Shown: positions 46,643 to 58,961 of the stretch, in pieces
Position numbering within the stretch: position 1 is the stretch's first letter
Layout of the letters: each line of letters opens with the position of its first letter
From: Otis tarda
Lineage: Eukaryota; Chordata; Aves; Otidiformes; Otididae
Assembly: GCA_026413225.1 (NCBI GenBank)
Contig: CM048552.1
Span: 141,807,053 to 141,871,052 of the forward strand
Reading direction: 5' to 3'
Length of the DNA: 64,000 nt
Translations under genes and position numbers: made by a program
Notes under the pieces: model-generated
The model's database searches: none
Told to the model about the DNA's origin: nothing
Seen by the model: only the letters and a program-made list of their open reading frames with translations

Positions 46643-47957
46643 TCACAGAATCATAGAATAGTTTAGATTAGAAAAGACCTTTAAGATCAAGTCCAACCAT
46701 TCACCTAATACTGCCAAGTCCACCACTAAACCATGTCCCTAAGCACCACATCTACATGTCTTTTAAATTCTTCCAAGGATAGTGACTCAACCACTTCCCC
46801 TGGCAGCTGGTTCCAATGCTTGATAACAATTTCAGTGAAAAATTTTTTCCTGATATCCAGTCTAAACCTCTCTTGGTGCAACTTGAGGTTATTTCCTCTC
46901 ATCCTATCACTTGTTGTTCGGGAAAAGAGACCGACACCCACCTCGCTACAATCTCCTTTCAGGTAGTTGTAGAGAGTGAAGCGGACTCCCCCGAGCCTCC
47001 TTTTCTCCAGGCTAAACAACCCCAGCTCCCTCAGTAGCTCCTCACAGGACTTGTGCTCCAGAACCTTCATCAGCTTTGTTGCTCTTCTTTGGACATGTTC
47101 CAGCACCTCAATGTCTTTCTTGTAGTGAGGGGCCCAAAACTGAACACGGTATTCAAGGTGTGGCCTCGCCAGTGTTGAGTACAGGAGGACAATCACTTCC
47201 CTAGTTCTGCTGGCCACACTATTTCTGATACGAGCCAGGATGCTATTGGCCCTCTTGGCCACCTGGGCACACTGCCAGCTCATACTCAACCAACTGTCGA
47301 CCAACACCCCCAGTTTCTTTTCTACTGGGCAGCTTTCCAGCCACTGTTCCCCAAGGCTGTAGCATTGCATGGGACTGTTGTGACCCAAGTGCAGGACCTG
47401 GCACTTAGCCCTGTTGAATCTCATGTAGTTGGCTTTGGCCCATTGATCCAGCCTGTCCAGATCCCTCTAATGAGCCTTTCTATCCTCAAGTAGATTAATA
47501 CTCTCACCCAACTTGGTGTCATCTGCAGACTTTATGAGGGTGCACTCAATCTCCTTGTCCAGTTCATTGATAAAGATATTAAACAGAACTGGTCTCAATA
47601 CTGAGCCTTGGGAAACACCACTTGTGATAGACTGCTAACTGGATTTAACTCCATTCACCATAACTCTTTGGGCTTGGCCATCCAGCCAGTTTTTTACCCA
47701 GCAAAGTGTACAGCCGTATAAGCCATGAGCAGCCAGTTTCTCCAGGAGAATGCTGTTGGAAACAGTGTCAAAGGCTTTACTAAAGTCTGAGTAAACAACA
47801 TCCACAGCCTTTCCCTCGGCCATTAATGGGTCACCTTGTCATAGAAAGAGATCAGGTTAGTCAAGCAGGACCTGCCTTTCATAAACCCATGCTGGCTGGG
47901 CCTGATCATCTGATTGTCCTCTATGTGCTGCACGATGGCACTCAAGATGATCTGTAC
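46643..47957 (-). mobile_element. CR1 LINE of a different subfamily, about 1.3 kb
   Basis: A minus-strand CR1 whose tail (TCACAGAATCATAGAATAG) is at 46643-46661. Its 3' UTR (TAAACCATGTCCCTAAGCAC) and ORF2 C-terminus differ strongly from the other copies, so it represents a separate subfamily. It is 5'-truncated near 47957, inside the reverse-transcriptase domain (the conserved sequence ends at AGATGATCTG). Divergence and several disabling mutations suggest an older insertion. Confidence 0.95.
46726..47950 (-). pseudogene. CR1 ORF2 reverse-transcriptase C-terminal half, inactivated
   Basis: One minus frame covers most of the copy: DFSKAFDTV (first catalytic Asp block, about 47765-47790), SGVSQGSVL (next block), SADDTKLG at about 47510-47529 (the YxDD-type site, with Ser where the 11-13 kb copy has Phe), then [24 protein letters not shown] and the C-terminal [10 protein letters not shown]. 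It is broken by TAG at 47635-47637, TAG at 47467-47469, and an apparent one-base deletion near 47827. The natural end is at 46726. The product is not functional. Confidence 0.9.
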
Positions 47958-50631
47958 AGTCCACCATCTCCCATTGCTAAGAAAGAAGTAAGGGTATTTT
48001 AGGGTCTTATTCTAAACTTGTCATCAAAACATGAGGATTTCCCCATGTTTCCTCTGAAAATTTGAGATGTTTGCCCTGGACCCCACTGCAGCTGTGCTTC
48101 TTCACACAGGATCCTTGGAAGTATCTCACTTCTGCAGCAGAGTCAAAATCTTCATACTGTGGTGGTGGTCAGCAGAAGATTTGCCCACCAAGGTTGTGCC
48201 TTAAAACCCCAAGCTAGAGGCACTGTATGGGCTCTGTTTGGGTACAAAAGTCTTGAAATTCGTGACTCAGTGGAGTGTGCCCCAGACCCAGGGAAGAGCT
48301 ATTTTAGGGCTGCACAGGAACCAGATGTATTCTAAAGCTCTCTAAAAGCCACAAAAGGCCTGCATTTTGTTAGAAAATATGCATATTGCTTACTTGATGA
48401 AGTTTGGCTCAAAGAAATTGCCCTTTTAACAGGAGATGTTCCTTCCAGGATATGCTGCCTCAATGTGATTCACCACAATTTCAGATGGCTTGCAAGGGTG
48501 CAGGAGCAGCTCTCCCAAGAGAGAACATTTTGGATGGAAGGTGAACAATCCTGTAAGAGATCTCCAGGACTCAATAACCCTGTGAGGAAAGTGTGACCTG
48601 AATTTTAACCTTAAAGTCGTGTTATGCAGAGATAAATTCTACTATGCAAACTTTCAATTAAAACATTTTAGACAACATAACTCTTCATAGGCATCATTAT
48701 CTAAAGAATATTACAGTAAATTAAACAGAGAAACATGAGGAAATAAAGATTAAAATAAATTATTTCTTAAATGTGTATTTATCTGGAGAGAGAAAGGAAG
48801 GTAGCTTCCGCAAACATGTATAAAAATCTATACAATACTCATATATGTATACAAATATCTGTATATATACACACATATATGAAACAATCTATTTGTAGTT
48901 CTTCTAAAATGGCCAACTTACTCTAAGTGCATTGTCATAGTATCATTAAGGAAGTAGACAATGGCCTTGACTTTGACTGGAAGCTGAGAGATGCCTGATG
49001 AACCTTTGTGGTCTGTGATGGGCCAAGGCATTAGCAGCTCTGTGCATTGCCAGCTTTCCTGCTATGGCTGAAAGTGATTCTGGTGCTTATTAAGCAAGTT
49101 ATGTGCAGCATTTATCACAGGGATGTAATGAGGGATTTTTGTTTATCATTACACAGCCTCTGAAGACAGAGGGCTGAGTTCCTCCTCTGCCGTAAAGGAG
49201 CTCAGCCTCATCATCTGGCCATCTCAGTGGTAAAAACACCTGGATTACTGAGGAATATTGCAGGTATATTTTAAGGTTCCCATTACGTGGAGTTTTGGTG
49301 GATGATTTGAGTTACAGCGTACTGCAGTGAGATTTTCCAGACATTTGTTTTGGTTTGAAGCATGTAAAGTGAGTAGACAGCTGTCTGAATTTTGACACAC
49401 CAAAATGTTTTCTGCCTTCTTTGATGAGGATACTCGACATGGCCCTCTAACTATCAAACATGTGCCTATTTGCCCAGTGGTTTCAGCACAAAACTCTAAA
49501 TGCTTCCATCTGTCAACCTGCTTATCATATTTCTAAAACCCGTGTCATTCCCATGGAGAACGGTTTTCAACATTAGGACTGAGAAATGAGAGAAGTGAAA
49601 GCAAATGGGTGGCAAGGCTATCTTCCTGATATTGCTCCACTGGGAGCAGGAATGCAGTGTCTTATGGCAAGTCCTATTAGGATGCTATAGTCAATGAAAG
49701 TACCTGGATAACAACAACGTAATGAGTGCCCATTCATTTTAAATACTTACTATTCTTCCTCACAGGCCTTACTAATTACTGCTTTCAGCAGCAAAGCTAC
49801 AGACGTTTTGTAATAGGATATATTTTTGACGCTGCATGTAGGAGATAGAAACGGAGTTTATATCCTGGATTTCCTTTGTGACTTTATGCTGTGGCTCACT
49901 AGGAGCACAAAGAACTACTTGTTATTCTTTGATTCTTTGATTCTCCCATCCCACTTTTTGTTACTGTAATAACAAAACAAATGCAATAGTTGCAAGATTA
50001 TTTTTAAATAAAAAATGCATTTAATAAAGACAAAGATATGAAAATAGTTTCTGGAGAAGACAGTTGGAATCGTAGTAATATCAGGAACTAAAGCATTTTC
50101 CATCTTGGTCCCTCTGACGATTTCAGATACGAATTAGATGGTGAATTAAGATGGTGAACTGTAAATCACTGTCCTAGTTAAATGTAGTAAAACATAATGC
50201 TTAGGATCTATTTATAGGCTGCTATTTATAGAGCTTGGGGAATCCTTTACCCAAAGGAGCCCTTGGCAACAAGACATAGTAAATCTGCGGGATGCAGGTT
50301 TCCTGAAGGAAACCTAATCTGATCCAGTCAGAAGCTGAAGTTCCTTGCAGGTGACAGAGTGGCACAATGAAAGCAATTTTACTGTCAAAAAGGGATACCA
50401 GGAATTCTTTTCTTCAGGAGAATTTTCCTCCCATATGATAGTTTACTTGGCTGGAAGATCATGAAAGCAGAGGAGAGCATATGCTTGGAGTTTGCAACAT
50501 TCAGGTCATCTAGCCAATGCAATGAGCCTCTACAAATCAGGTAGGATCTTCTATATCAAGGGATGTTCTAGTATTTAAAGTTCATACCAAGTGAAGACAA
50601 AAAATTTAAAGCTTCTCTGCTCTGGATCTAA
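47958..50631. other. Unannotated non-coding DNA, 2.7 kb
   Basis: No gene or element recognised. 48838-48893 is a degenerate TA/CA dinucleotide-rich tract. Otherwise it is AT-rich intergenic-type sequence without open frames of note. Confidence 0.6.
48838..48893. repeat. Degenerate TA/CA microsatellite-like tract
   Basis: Alternating TATA, CATA and ACAC blocks, for example GTATATATACACACATATAT, with interruptions. This is a decayed dinucleotide repeat. Confidence 0.65.
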
Positions 50632-50780
50632 CATAGAATCATAGGATCATAGAATGGTTAGGGTTGGAAGGGACCCTCAAGGGTCATCTAGGCCAACCCC
50701 CCGGCAAGAAGCAGGGACATCTCCAGATAGATCAGGTTGCTCAGAGCCCTGTCCAACCTGGCCTTGAATGTTTCCAGGGT
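50632..50780 (-). mobile_element. CR1 LINE, very short 3' fragment (about 150 bp)
   Basis: A minus-strand CR1 end: three tandem tail units (CATAGAATCATAGGATCATAG) at 50632-50652, then the GGTTGGAAGGGACC block and the final ORF2 codons (reverse complement of CAACCTGATCTA near 50731-50742). Homology stops at TTTCCAGGGT, about 50780. It is extremely 5'-truncated and carries no functional sequence. Confidence 0.93.
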
Positions 50781-51065
50781 GAAGTCAGGCCTTGGTTAGG
50801 TTCTTTGCATAAGTAATAACTTGAAATGCATTTCTTTGTGTTAGTATTAAAATTATTTTGCAGAGGCAATGTACTCATTTGTGTCTTTTGCCTGAACTCA
50901 TAGTTGATCAATAAGCTACACAAAATAATCAACCTAAGCTCATGAAGGATCAATAGTGCTTCTGCATTTATCGTGTTATTTTGAATTTATCTATGATTAG
51001 GGTCAAACTCATTGAACTTCTCATGGGCACTTGGGAAAAAATAGATCCATTAGAGTACCATTCAT
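50781..51065. other. Spacer between CR1 and LTR
   Basis: AT-rich sequence with nothing recognised. The left boundary of the next LTR is uncertain and could lie a few bases either way. Confidence 0.6.
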
Positions 51066-51708
51066 AGGACCTGTGGACCTACGGAGAGAGAAGCCCACAC
51101 TGGAGCAGGTTTGCTGGCAGGACTTGTGACCCCATGGGGGACCCAGGCTGGAGCAGTCTGATCCTGAAGGACTGCACCCTGTGGAAGGGACCCACGCTGG
51201 AGCAGTTCGTGAAGAACAGCAGCCCATGGGAAAGACTCATGTTGGAGAAGATCATGGAGAGCTGTCTCTTGTGGGAGGGACCCCATGCTGGAGCAGGGGA
51301 AGAGTACGAGGAGTCCTCCCCCTAATGAAGAAGGAGTGCCAGAGACAACGTGTGATGAACTGACGACAGGCCCCATTCCCCATCCCTCTGTGCCACTGGT
51401 GGGGAGGAGGTAGAGAAAATTGAGAGTGAAATTAAGCCCAGAAAGAAGAGAGAGGTGGGAGGAAGGTGTTTTTAAGATTTAGTTTTATTTCTCATTATCC
51501 TACTCTGCTTTGATGGGTAGTAAATTAATTTAATTTTCCTGAGTTCAGTCTCTTTTGCCTATGATGCTAATTGCTGAGTCAGCTCCCCATCCTTATTTCA
51601 GCCCAGGAGCCTTTTGTTGTATTTTCTCTCCCCTGTTCAACTGAGGAAGGGGAGTGATAGAGTGGCTTTGGTGGGTACCTAGCATCCAGCCAGTGTCAAT
51701 CCACCACA
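51066..51708 (+). mobile_element. 5'-truncated avian ERV LTR, related to the 43 kb LTR
   Basis: A plus-strand LTR fragment of about 640 bp ending in GTCAATCCACCACA (terminal CA at 51707-51708). It shares with the reverse complement of 42719-43853 the GGAGCAG tandem array, the AACGTGTGATGAACTGAC motif, the CCCCATTCCC block, CATTATCCTACTCTGC, GAGTTCAGTCTCTTTTGCC and the terminal GGGGAGTGATAGAG block. The normal LTR 5' end (TGT...) is missing, and no target-site duplication is visible. The polyadenylation site region (AGTAAATTAATT) no longer has AATAAA. It is more diverged than the 43 kb copy, so probably older. Confidence 0.87.
51094..51296 (+). repeat. Minisatellite in LTR, five units of about 47 bp
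   Basis: CCCACACTGGAGCAG-like cores begin at 51094, 51142, 51191, 51236 and 51282, a period of 45-49 bases. The fourth unit is the most diverged (CTCATGTTGGAGAAG). It is the same array type as in the LTR at 43 kb. Confidence 0.85.
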
Positions 51709-54515
51709 CAATGCTTGTAAATATAATTTTTACAGGAGTTTTTGAAGTGTCTGTTATTTGGTTTTTGAATGAGAAAAAAAAATCCAGTAAAATAGAAATT
51801 CTGAGGATCTATCATCACTGGTCTTAAGAATGTTGCTTAAAAATACCTCTACAGCCTCTAAGTAAATGGAAATTACACCGCTGGTGTTAAAGCTGCTTCT
51901 TTGTTTCAGAGTCATGTAGTGGAAGAGAGACCAATAAGCCTTGAAAAGAGTCTTGCAATTGTTTGCCATAAATGCAGGAAATGTGAGGGGAATGGAAATT
52001 GTTCTGCTATGTGCCTTAATAGCAAAAGTCCTCTTTATCCATAACCTTTTTTTGTGCAGTTAGTAATTAGCAGTTTATTATGCTGAGAACAAATTGCTTC
52101 TTTCTGACTTCTAACCAGTCTAATTAAACCCAATCATTAATGTAAAGACTGATGAAAGAGACGCTTCATACCTGATCAAACAATTATTTTGGAAGGTGCT
52201 GATTCTCTTATTACTATTCAGGATATTTTTCAGTTGATTGGAGATGTGGCAATGGCACAGCATATTAACAAACTAATGGGGATGAATGGCTATGAAGTTT
52301 AAAATGATATTTCTGCTCTGTTGCTTCAAGGAAAACAATGCAAAAAATATCTTGCAGTCATGACAGGAAATATTCGTAAAATTAGCATGTAGTTCTCATT
52401 GCTTCCAACTGAGCTATCAAATTTTTAAGGAAAAAAAATGTAATTTGAAATTTCACAGTACATCAGTAAACACTGCAATGTGTGTTATCACTGTATACAC
52501 TACATCACTCATAATTGCACAACTTCAGCTTTTATGGCTTGCTCATTTTCCTGAAAAGAGAAAAACTAATATATCATTTTGTTTTCTGCATGTCCAGTTT
52601 TAACTAGATTGTTCATAGATATATTTCCTCTGTATTAAAATTTGCTTGCTGTCAGGCAAGATGACTACATGAGCAGTGAGTTGTTCTCTGTGTCAGCAAG
52701 GCTGTTGGAGTCAGGAGCCCAGGACTGCTGTGGCACGGTGTGAGTGGGCAGGAATTAACACTGGCTGTTGTCTGGGGTGGGAGTAGTAGTGAGGTACTAT
52801 AATGGACAGGCTGATTGAAATGGAAAGACTTAACATTTGGTGAAATTAGATGAAAATCTCAGATAAGGATGTCACTGGCCATGGTTTGTGTATGGGAAAG
52901 GGTTACCACTCCTTTCAGGGCTTCTGCAGAAGCAACAAGGGTGGCTGTGTGCCTGAGCCTTCATACAGCACAGAGATTTCTCAGGCATCTCACTCCTTGG
53001 GTGCACGTTATCCAGAAAAGGAGGAAAACGGAAGAAAAGAGGCAGGATCTGCACCTGCAGAGGGAACTGTTAGGTTGTATCTGTTAGGTACTTAGTACAT
53101 CCCTGCAGCGAGGTTGTGTCCTATGGCTCCCAGTTTCTCCGTGACTAAGGTTGTGCCAGCTGCATATGTCTAGCCTTTAGGAAAAGGTTTTGATAACTAA
53201 GGTATTGCCATATTCTTTCATAAGTTTTTTGCTTCTCTTTCAAGTTAATAAAAAAACTCACACTAGCAAAGAGAACGACACATACATTCAGACAATCTGC
53301 TTATCTTTGATAGAATAAAACAGCTGAATGCCCAAGCATCTTACGAACAACCAAAAAAAAAAAAAAAACAAACCCAAAGGAGGATATAATCTTCATGCTT
53401 CAGGCATTAATCAAATACCTGTCAGTAGGAGATGGGAAAGGACTTCTCCTGTCAGCAAATAAAATACCCATTCTGTGGGCTTTATTATCGGACCTTCATG
53501 TAAAACATCTGGTACTGATCCCTGTATTAGACAGAAAAGCCATGGCGCTAGACCTGTATGGTTATACCTACTTTTATACTTTCTGAGAAAAAAAAAATGC
53601 ATTGAAGGAAACAATATGAGAAAAACAATCTTTTGACTTTATTTTTGAGAACTGATTGGTGATTTTAATTCAGTAAAGTAACAGCAGGGATCAAAGTCAT
53701 GAGAATTTTTTTTTAGGCTGCCTGATCCCATTGTCTGCCCATATATCAAGGGCAACACACTTCCCAACCAGCAATATCTTGTCAGGTGTGCATGTACATT
53801 ATTTCCAGGTTCTGAATCCAGTCTAGAGTAACCCTTTGAAATGCAGGAAAGGATCAGAATAAGTATTGCTTAGAGAGGGCAAATGAAATATTCAAAAGCT
53901 AAGCACTTACCAAAAATAAAGATGACAAATCTGTATCCCGTTTGAAGCAGCCCCAGGGCCTGCTGAAAGTGAGGAAAGGGTGAGCTGGAAGAGCATGAAA
54001 GAGCAGGCTATAACCTCCTTGACCTTCCCAAAAACACCGGAAGAGTGAAACATGCTGCTGAAACAAGACACTGGCTGGTAACTTAGGACACCCACTTTTT
54101 TTATGAGAGGTCCAGATTTACATCTGTCCAATTCCACTCCCTTACTTTCATGTGAATTCCATAGATCAGGGACTGTCTGCTGTTTTCTGATTAGACCTAT
54201 GCTTCTTAAAAGATTTCTGCTCTGCAAGTGAAAACTCTTAACATCTCAATTTTTAGTTTTTTGAAGAGGGAAGTTGTAAATAAAATAAGAAAAATTATTC
54301 ACAAAATCTTTTAGTTTTGATAGACTGCTGTTTTCTGACAGAATAATTATCTGTTAGAAAGTTCTGTATATAAGAATAGGCAGTCATCCCACAAATTATG
54401 AAAATTCAAGTAGATTAAATTCTGCTGAAGATTCATGCTGAAACAATGCATGGGTTGCTGAAGATATCAGTGTGAATGGCTATAGTAGTGTTACCATATA
54501 CTATGTTCTTTACAG

Positions 54516-54571
54516 ATCAGACATTACTGGAGAAGAGTTAGGACCTGATCCTGAGTTCATACAAGTAAATG
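54516..54571 (+). other. Candidate exon (unverified)
   Basis: A 56-base segment between a good acceptor (TTCTTTACAG) and a consensus donor (GTAAGTTT). The only sensible frame reads SDITGEELGPDPEFIQVN, an acidic, protein-like stretch, starting with one base of a split codon and ending with one base of the next. I recognise no family. It could be an exon of a gene with long introns, or chance. Confidence 0.25.
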
Positions 54572-56057
54572 GTAAGTTTCTGCTCATTTAAATAGTAAAT
54601 AGTTGCAAAGAAAGTTTTTAAAAAGCATTTTGCATTCACATTGCCTCAGTCCCTTCTAATTGTCATCCAATATCTGCTGACAGCTTCCACCAACAGTATT
54701 ATCTGAAACAAGAAATGAAAAATTAGATTCTAAATGGTAATGATAAGTCTTGCAGTCTCATCCCCATAAGCTATGTCCTAGCCTTCTTTGTAGAAAAAGT
54801 ACCTTCAACTTCACCCTCCCTGAAAGGCAGATTCATATGAACAAAGGGACTTACACTTATTTAAATAATTTGTAGTGTTATTCCCATTGTTCTGGCTTTT
54901 AAGTGTCTTATTTTATAATTTTCTCATTGTCTTCTCTGCTGCTTGTTTGGTGCCTTCCATTATCTGTGGATGAGATTGGCTCCTCTGTTTGAGCTGTAGC
55001 TTGCCATTCCAAGGTTAGCTGATTACAGTTTTCAGGACTTCTAAGTCTGCGCTGCTGGCAGTTATTCCCTGGTGCTGCCTTCACTTTAGTTTCTAAAACT
55101 TCTGAATGTGAACAAGTCACTGCAGTCTCTGTCTAGAAAACTCATTGTATTGTCAAACAGGTGTCTACAGCATGGGAGGGAAGTTATTTTCTAGAGCTGT
55201 TACTTCCCCCCACTGACTAGGGCAAGTAAAGACAGTCTGTGTGATCTGACTTACGTATCTGCATTTTTTATTATTACAGACAAATGAGACAAACCTTGCC
55301 CCAGCAATTTTTGGAAGAGACTCCTGAACTGAAGAATCTCTTGATATGTTGAGTATTTGATTGGATATAAACTGTTTGGCTGCATTGGTCATGTGGCATA
55401 TTTATGTTCATAACTAAGTACACCTCATAGACTTAGATTTCCAGTGTGAGTACCCTTAATTAAAATATGATAATAATTTTCTTCCGTATTTTGCTATTTA
55501 TTTCCAATCTGCTTTTTTTTTTTTCTCAACATTCATCATGAGAAAAATATAGTGTTGGCACTTGTTTCTGCAGTCCAAACTAAATTGAGCAGCACTTACT
55601 CCAAAGAGTAAGCTCTCAGGAGTGCACAGTGTAACGGTGTTTAAAACTTGCAGAGTTGAATACTAACATTCAGGTCCCTCATCGCTCTTAATAATTTATC
55701 ATTCCAAATTCTGCAGAGTAATACAGTTCATGTTTCCAGCTTCATGTTTCTACTGGAGCTTTCCAGTCTCCACCAGATCAACTAACATAGTTTGTATTCC
55801 AGCACTGATAAAAGAAATTAAAGGTAGATATTTGCATTTTTAATATCATTTTTAATGTTGTTTTAGGCTTAGATTTTGGAACATTGGACGGCTGTTGCAG
55901 GTAATATTTTTAATACTTGTGTATTGTAAGAGAAATGTCACATACAACTTAGTCTTCAAATATGTTAAAATCTAGTAGGCATTTTCATGTTTATATAATA
56001 ATACTTTTACAGGCAGCAATAACTTTTTTTTTTCATATGAGATAATTAGAGCAACAT

Positions 56058-56092
56058 TTATGGGTCCCTTTTGGCAGAGAAGGGACCCATAA
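56058..56092. repeat. Perfect 13-bp inverted repeat (hairpin)
   Basis: TTATGGGTCCCTT (56058-56070) and AAGGGACCCATAA (56080-56092) are exact reverse complements around a 9-base loop, TTGGCAGAG. The stem is stable, with seven G:C pairs in its central region. No T-run terminator or flanking duplication identifies its origin. Confidence 0.85.
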
Positions 56093-57341
56093 GAGAATTT
56101 ATTAAGAGAATGATCACCTTCAAAGACCATACTTTCTAGTTTACTAAGGGTTATTAGATAATTATTTTACTATGAGGAGATTAAGAAACAGTTGTTTTGG
56201 AGGAAAAGCCAAGTGAAAGGACAATGACGCATCTTTGCATCTGCATGCCTGACTGAACATTCCAGATCCTGTTTCTTCTCTTACTCATGATCTGAAAATC
56301 TGTGTGGGATCAGTCTAGGCATGAGAACCATTTTTTGTTGTTGTAATAATTCAAGCCCTACTAAGTTTGTTGCTTATAAGTAATTTGTAGAGAGAAAAAA
56401 AGCAGTGTTTTTAGGTGCATATGATAAAAATGGAATACACAACCAACCATTACTCCAGAAAAAAAAATATTTAGAAGCAAATAACTTATTTTTATTTTCA
56501 ATTTAAAAATAATCTGTGAATTTATGTAAGCTGGAGTTATCAGTAACCATGTTATAATGCAGCATCTCTCAGTACTCTCAAATCAATTTGATCAAAATTG
56601 CAGAATATTAGAATGAAATAAGTAAATGGTGTGAGAACTGTGCATTAAAATTCTTTGTACATGGGAATTTAAACATATTAAGGAACACAATAGCTTTATT
56701 ATGTATATTTCTGTAAGTAAATTTTACTGAGATAAAGTACAGCATTAACAGACATTTCTCAAGGGCACGTTCAAAAGCTTGAACTTGGCTGCACATAATG
56801 CATTTGAAAATGTGCACTGGATTTGGAGGGGAAAGGATGCAAAATGTGCACTCTGGTTCAAATTCAACATTATTATTACTTCATTGCCACAACATCCTTG
56901 GGTTTTAATGCCACTTTTCAGACAAATGTAGGAAGACGTTTCGCTGCCCAAAGCATTTACAGAAAGCCTGTGGCCATGATCCTGCCACTGATAGCACAGA
57001 GGAGGAATGTTGTCTCTAAATGGAGTGTCCTTGAAGACAAAGGGTAGTTTGAGGATGAATCAATCAGTTCATGAGCTGTCATTTCAAGTACTACGAGCCT
57101 TAGACCTTAGCTTTGCTCCTGCTGATCTCTTACTGCTTACCTTCAAAGGCTGCAGGATGAGCCCAAAGTTGTACAGAGTACAGATGAAGGAACAGAGGTG
57201 AGAGGTAGATAAAACACAGAGACGAAGGACTGAGCACGCTCTAAGCTCTCACCAGAGCCAGCCATAGTAGAGTAACATTGATAAGAAATTGTAGAATAGA
57301 CAATTATGTGCTGGAGGTGGACTGATAAGAGAATTTTGATC

Positions 57342-57361
57342 TCATGGGAAATCATGGGAAA
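57342..57361. repeat. Perfect 10-bp tandem duplication
   Basis: TCATGGGAAA is repeated twice in tandem (57342-57351, 57352-57361). Minor slippage product. Confidence 0.8.
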
Positions 57362-57583
57362 TCCCAAATTGTGTTTCCTTTCTAAATGAAAGCAGAAGTC
57401 GAAATTCTAAATTTTTCATGGAGCCATAGGAAATCCTGTAACATCTCAGTTCAGAAAACCAAGATTTCTATGTCTTGATAAGACAAAAATCATAATATAG
57501 AGCACAAAATTAGATGTAAATCCCTTTTAATGTGTATTAAAATCTAAATAACTAAAGTTAATTAATGCAATTCTTATTTTCAG

Positions 57584-57806
57584 TTTTGTCAGGGAAGCAT
57601 CATGAAACAGGATACGGATCCTGACAGATTTGTGTTTCAATGCACAACTGTCTCATCAGTAGTGTTTCAGTTGTTCCAGGTCTCATATCAGTCATGTGGG
57701 ACTTTCTTCTGGGTAGATAAGGAAAAAAAGCAAGACATTTTCATCTCCTTTGCCAGTACCATATTTGACCATAAGAGCTCTCTGACTCCTTACAGACTGG
57801 CCAAAG
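57584..57806 (+). other. Candidate exon (unverified)
   Basis: A 223-base segment follows a strong acceptor (TTCTTATTTTCAG) and ends at CCAAAG before GTGGGC, a moderate donor. One frame is open throughout (74 codons), including FVFQCTTVSSVVFQLF and FFWVDKEKKQDIFISF. No protein family recognised. An in-frame ATG lies at 57602. The open frame continues past the donor to 57859, so it could equally be a chance ORF. Confidence 0.2.
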
Positions 57807-58899
57807 GTGGGCCCAGCTCTGCTGGGAACCACCTCAGCCTGGATCTCTGTGGGACATAGTGCAGTGGACACCACACCTACATGAACCCAAGAAGGCCAGG
57901 AACATACTGTGCTCCTTCATGCAGCATGTGGCTTGAAAAAAAATCCTTTCTTAAACACCATGACAATGCAAACAAGATCAGTCCAGCAAAACAGCTAAAT
58001 ACTGGTTTATTTTTAATTAGCCTGTTACTCCTGTATGCTTCAATGGTATTGTTCTGTCCTTACTGTGCAGTCAGTGCCCACTGCTCCCGACAGAGGAGAC
58101 ATTGCAACTGGTACAGTCAGAAGTAAAGCTCCAGACCACTTTTAATTTCTATCTTGCTCAATTTATTGTAGAAGGAGTTTGGGGAGATCAGCTAAATTCG
58201 CCTTTGTGGATACTGCTTACTGGGTGCACCCGCTTAGTGTTTCAGTTCAAACTGATATTGAGATTTGGAAGTGAATCTTCTAATTTCCCCACTTTGGTTC
58301 TTGTCAAGAAACTATTCACATCAATTAAATTCTTATTCTCAGGTGAAACTAAAACAAAAAATAGGCCTAAAGCACTCTTCAGTGGATATTCATGACCAAA
58401 CTAGAGCAAATCAGAAGAAAAAACATCTTGAACTGTAAGTAGTTTGGATGTTAGGTCTTCAGCAGCTTCCTGTTGTGCCACGCTACTTGCTACTGGATGC
58501 AAGGCTTTCCTAGTAGATCTGGTAGATCCCATTACAGATCTATCACAAGGTTTGTGATGGAAATACGCACCAGATAATTTGTGTAACAGAAATTGCTATG
58601 CCATTTTCCTAAGAAACAGGTTCTCCTCAGCAATGTTTTCCGGATATTAATTTTAAAACAAGGACACTTTGGACACAGGGCACAAGAGCAGACTCCATGA
58701 CAACAAAGTGGCTCTTTGGCATGACGATTACAAATTTAATATTATGAATTATTTATACAAGTATTAAACTCTTTCTTTGTTTTCAAAGTCTGGCATTTTT
58801 TTCCTACTGGATAAAAGCTTTTCCAAATGGCATGTTTTTGTGCTAAAGTTAGGTATTAAGTTAACCTCTTTAGTGTTAACTCTCTGTTCTAATTGCAAG

Positions 58900-58961
58900 A
58901 TTTATGCCCTCCCCTGGTACCAACAGAATATTCAACACGTGCCTGGGAGGTTCAGTAATAG
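58900..58961 (+). other. Candidate exon (unverified)
   Basis: A 62-base segment between an AATTGCAAG acceptor with a pyrimidine-rich lead and a consensus donor GTAAGTACT. Two frames are open: IYALPWYQQNIQHVPGRFSN and FMPSPGTNRIFNTCLGGSVI. No family recognised. Confidence 0.2.

Noticed and set aside
51181..51376. Repetitive open frames (104 codons minus, 60-63 codons plus)
   Set aside because: Produced by the LTR minisatellite; not genes.
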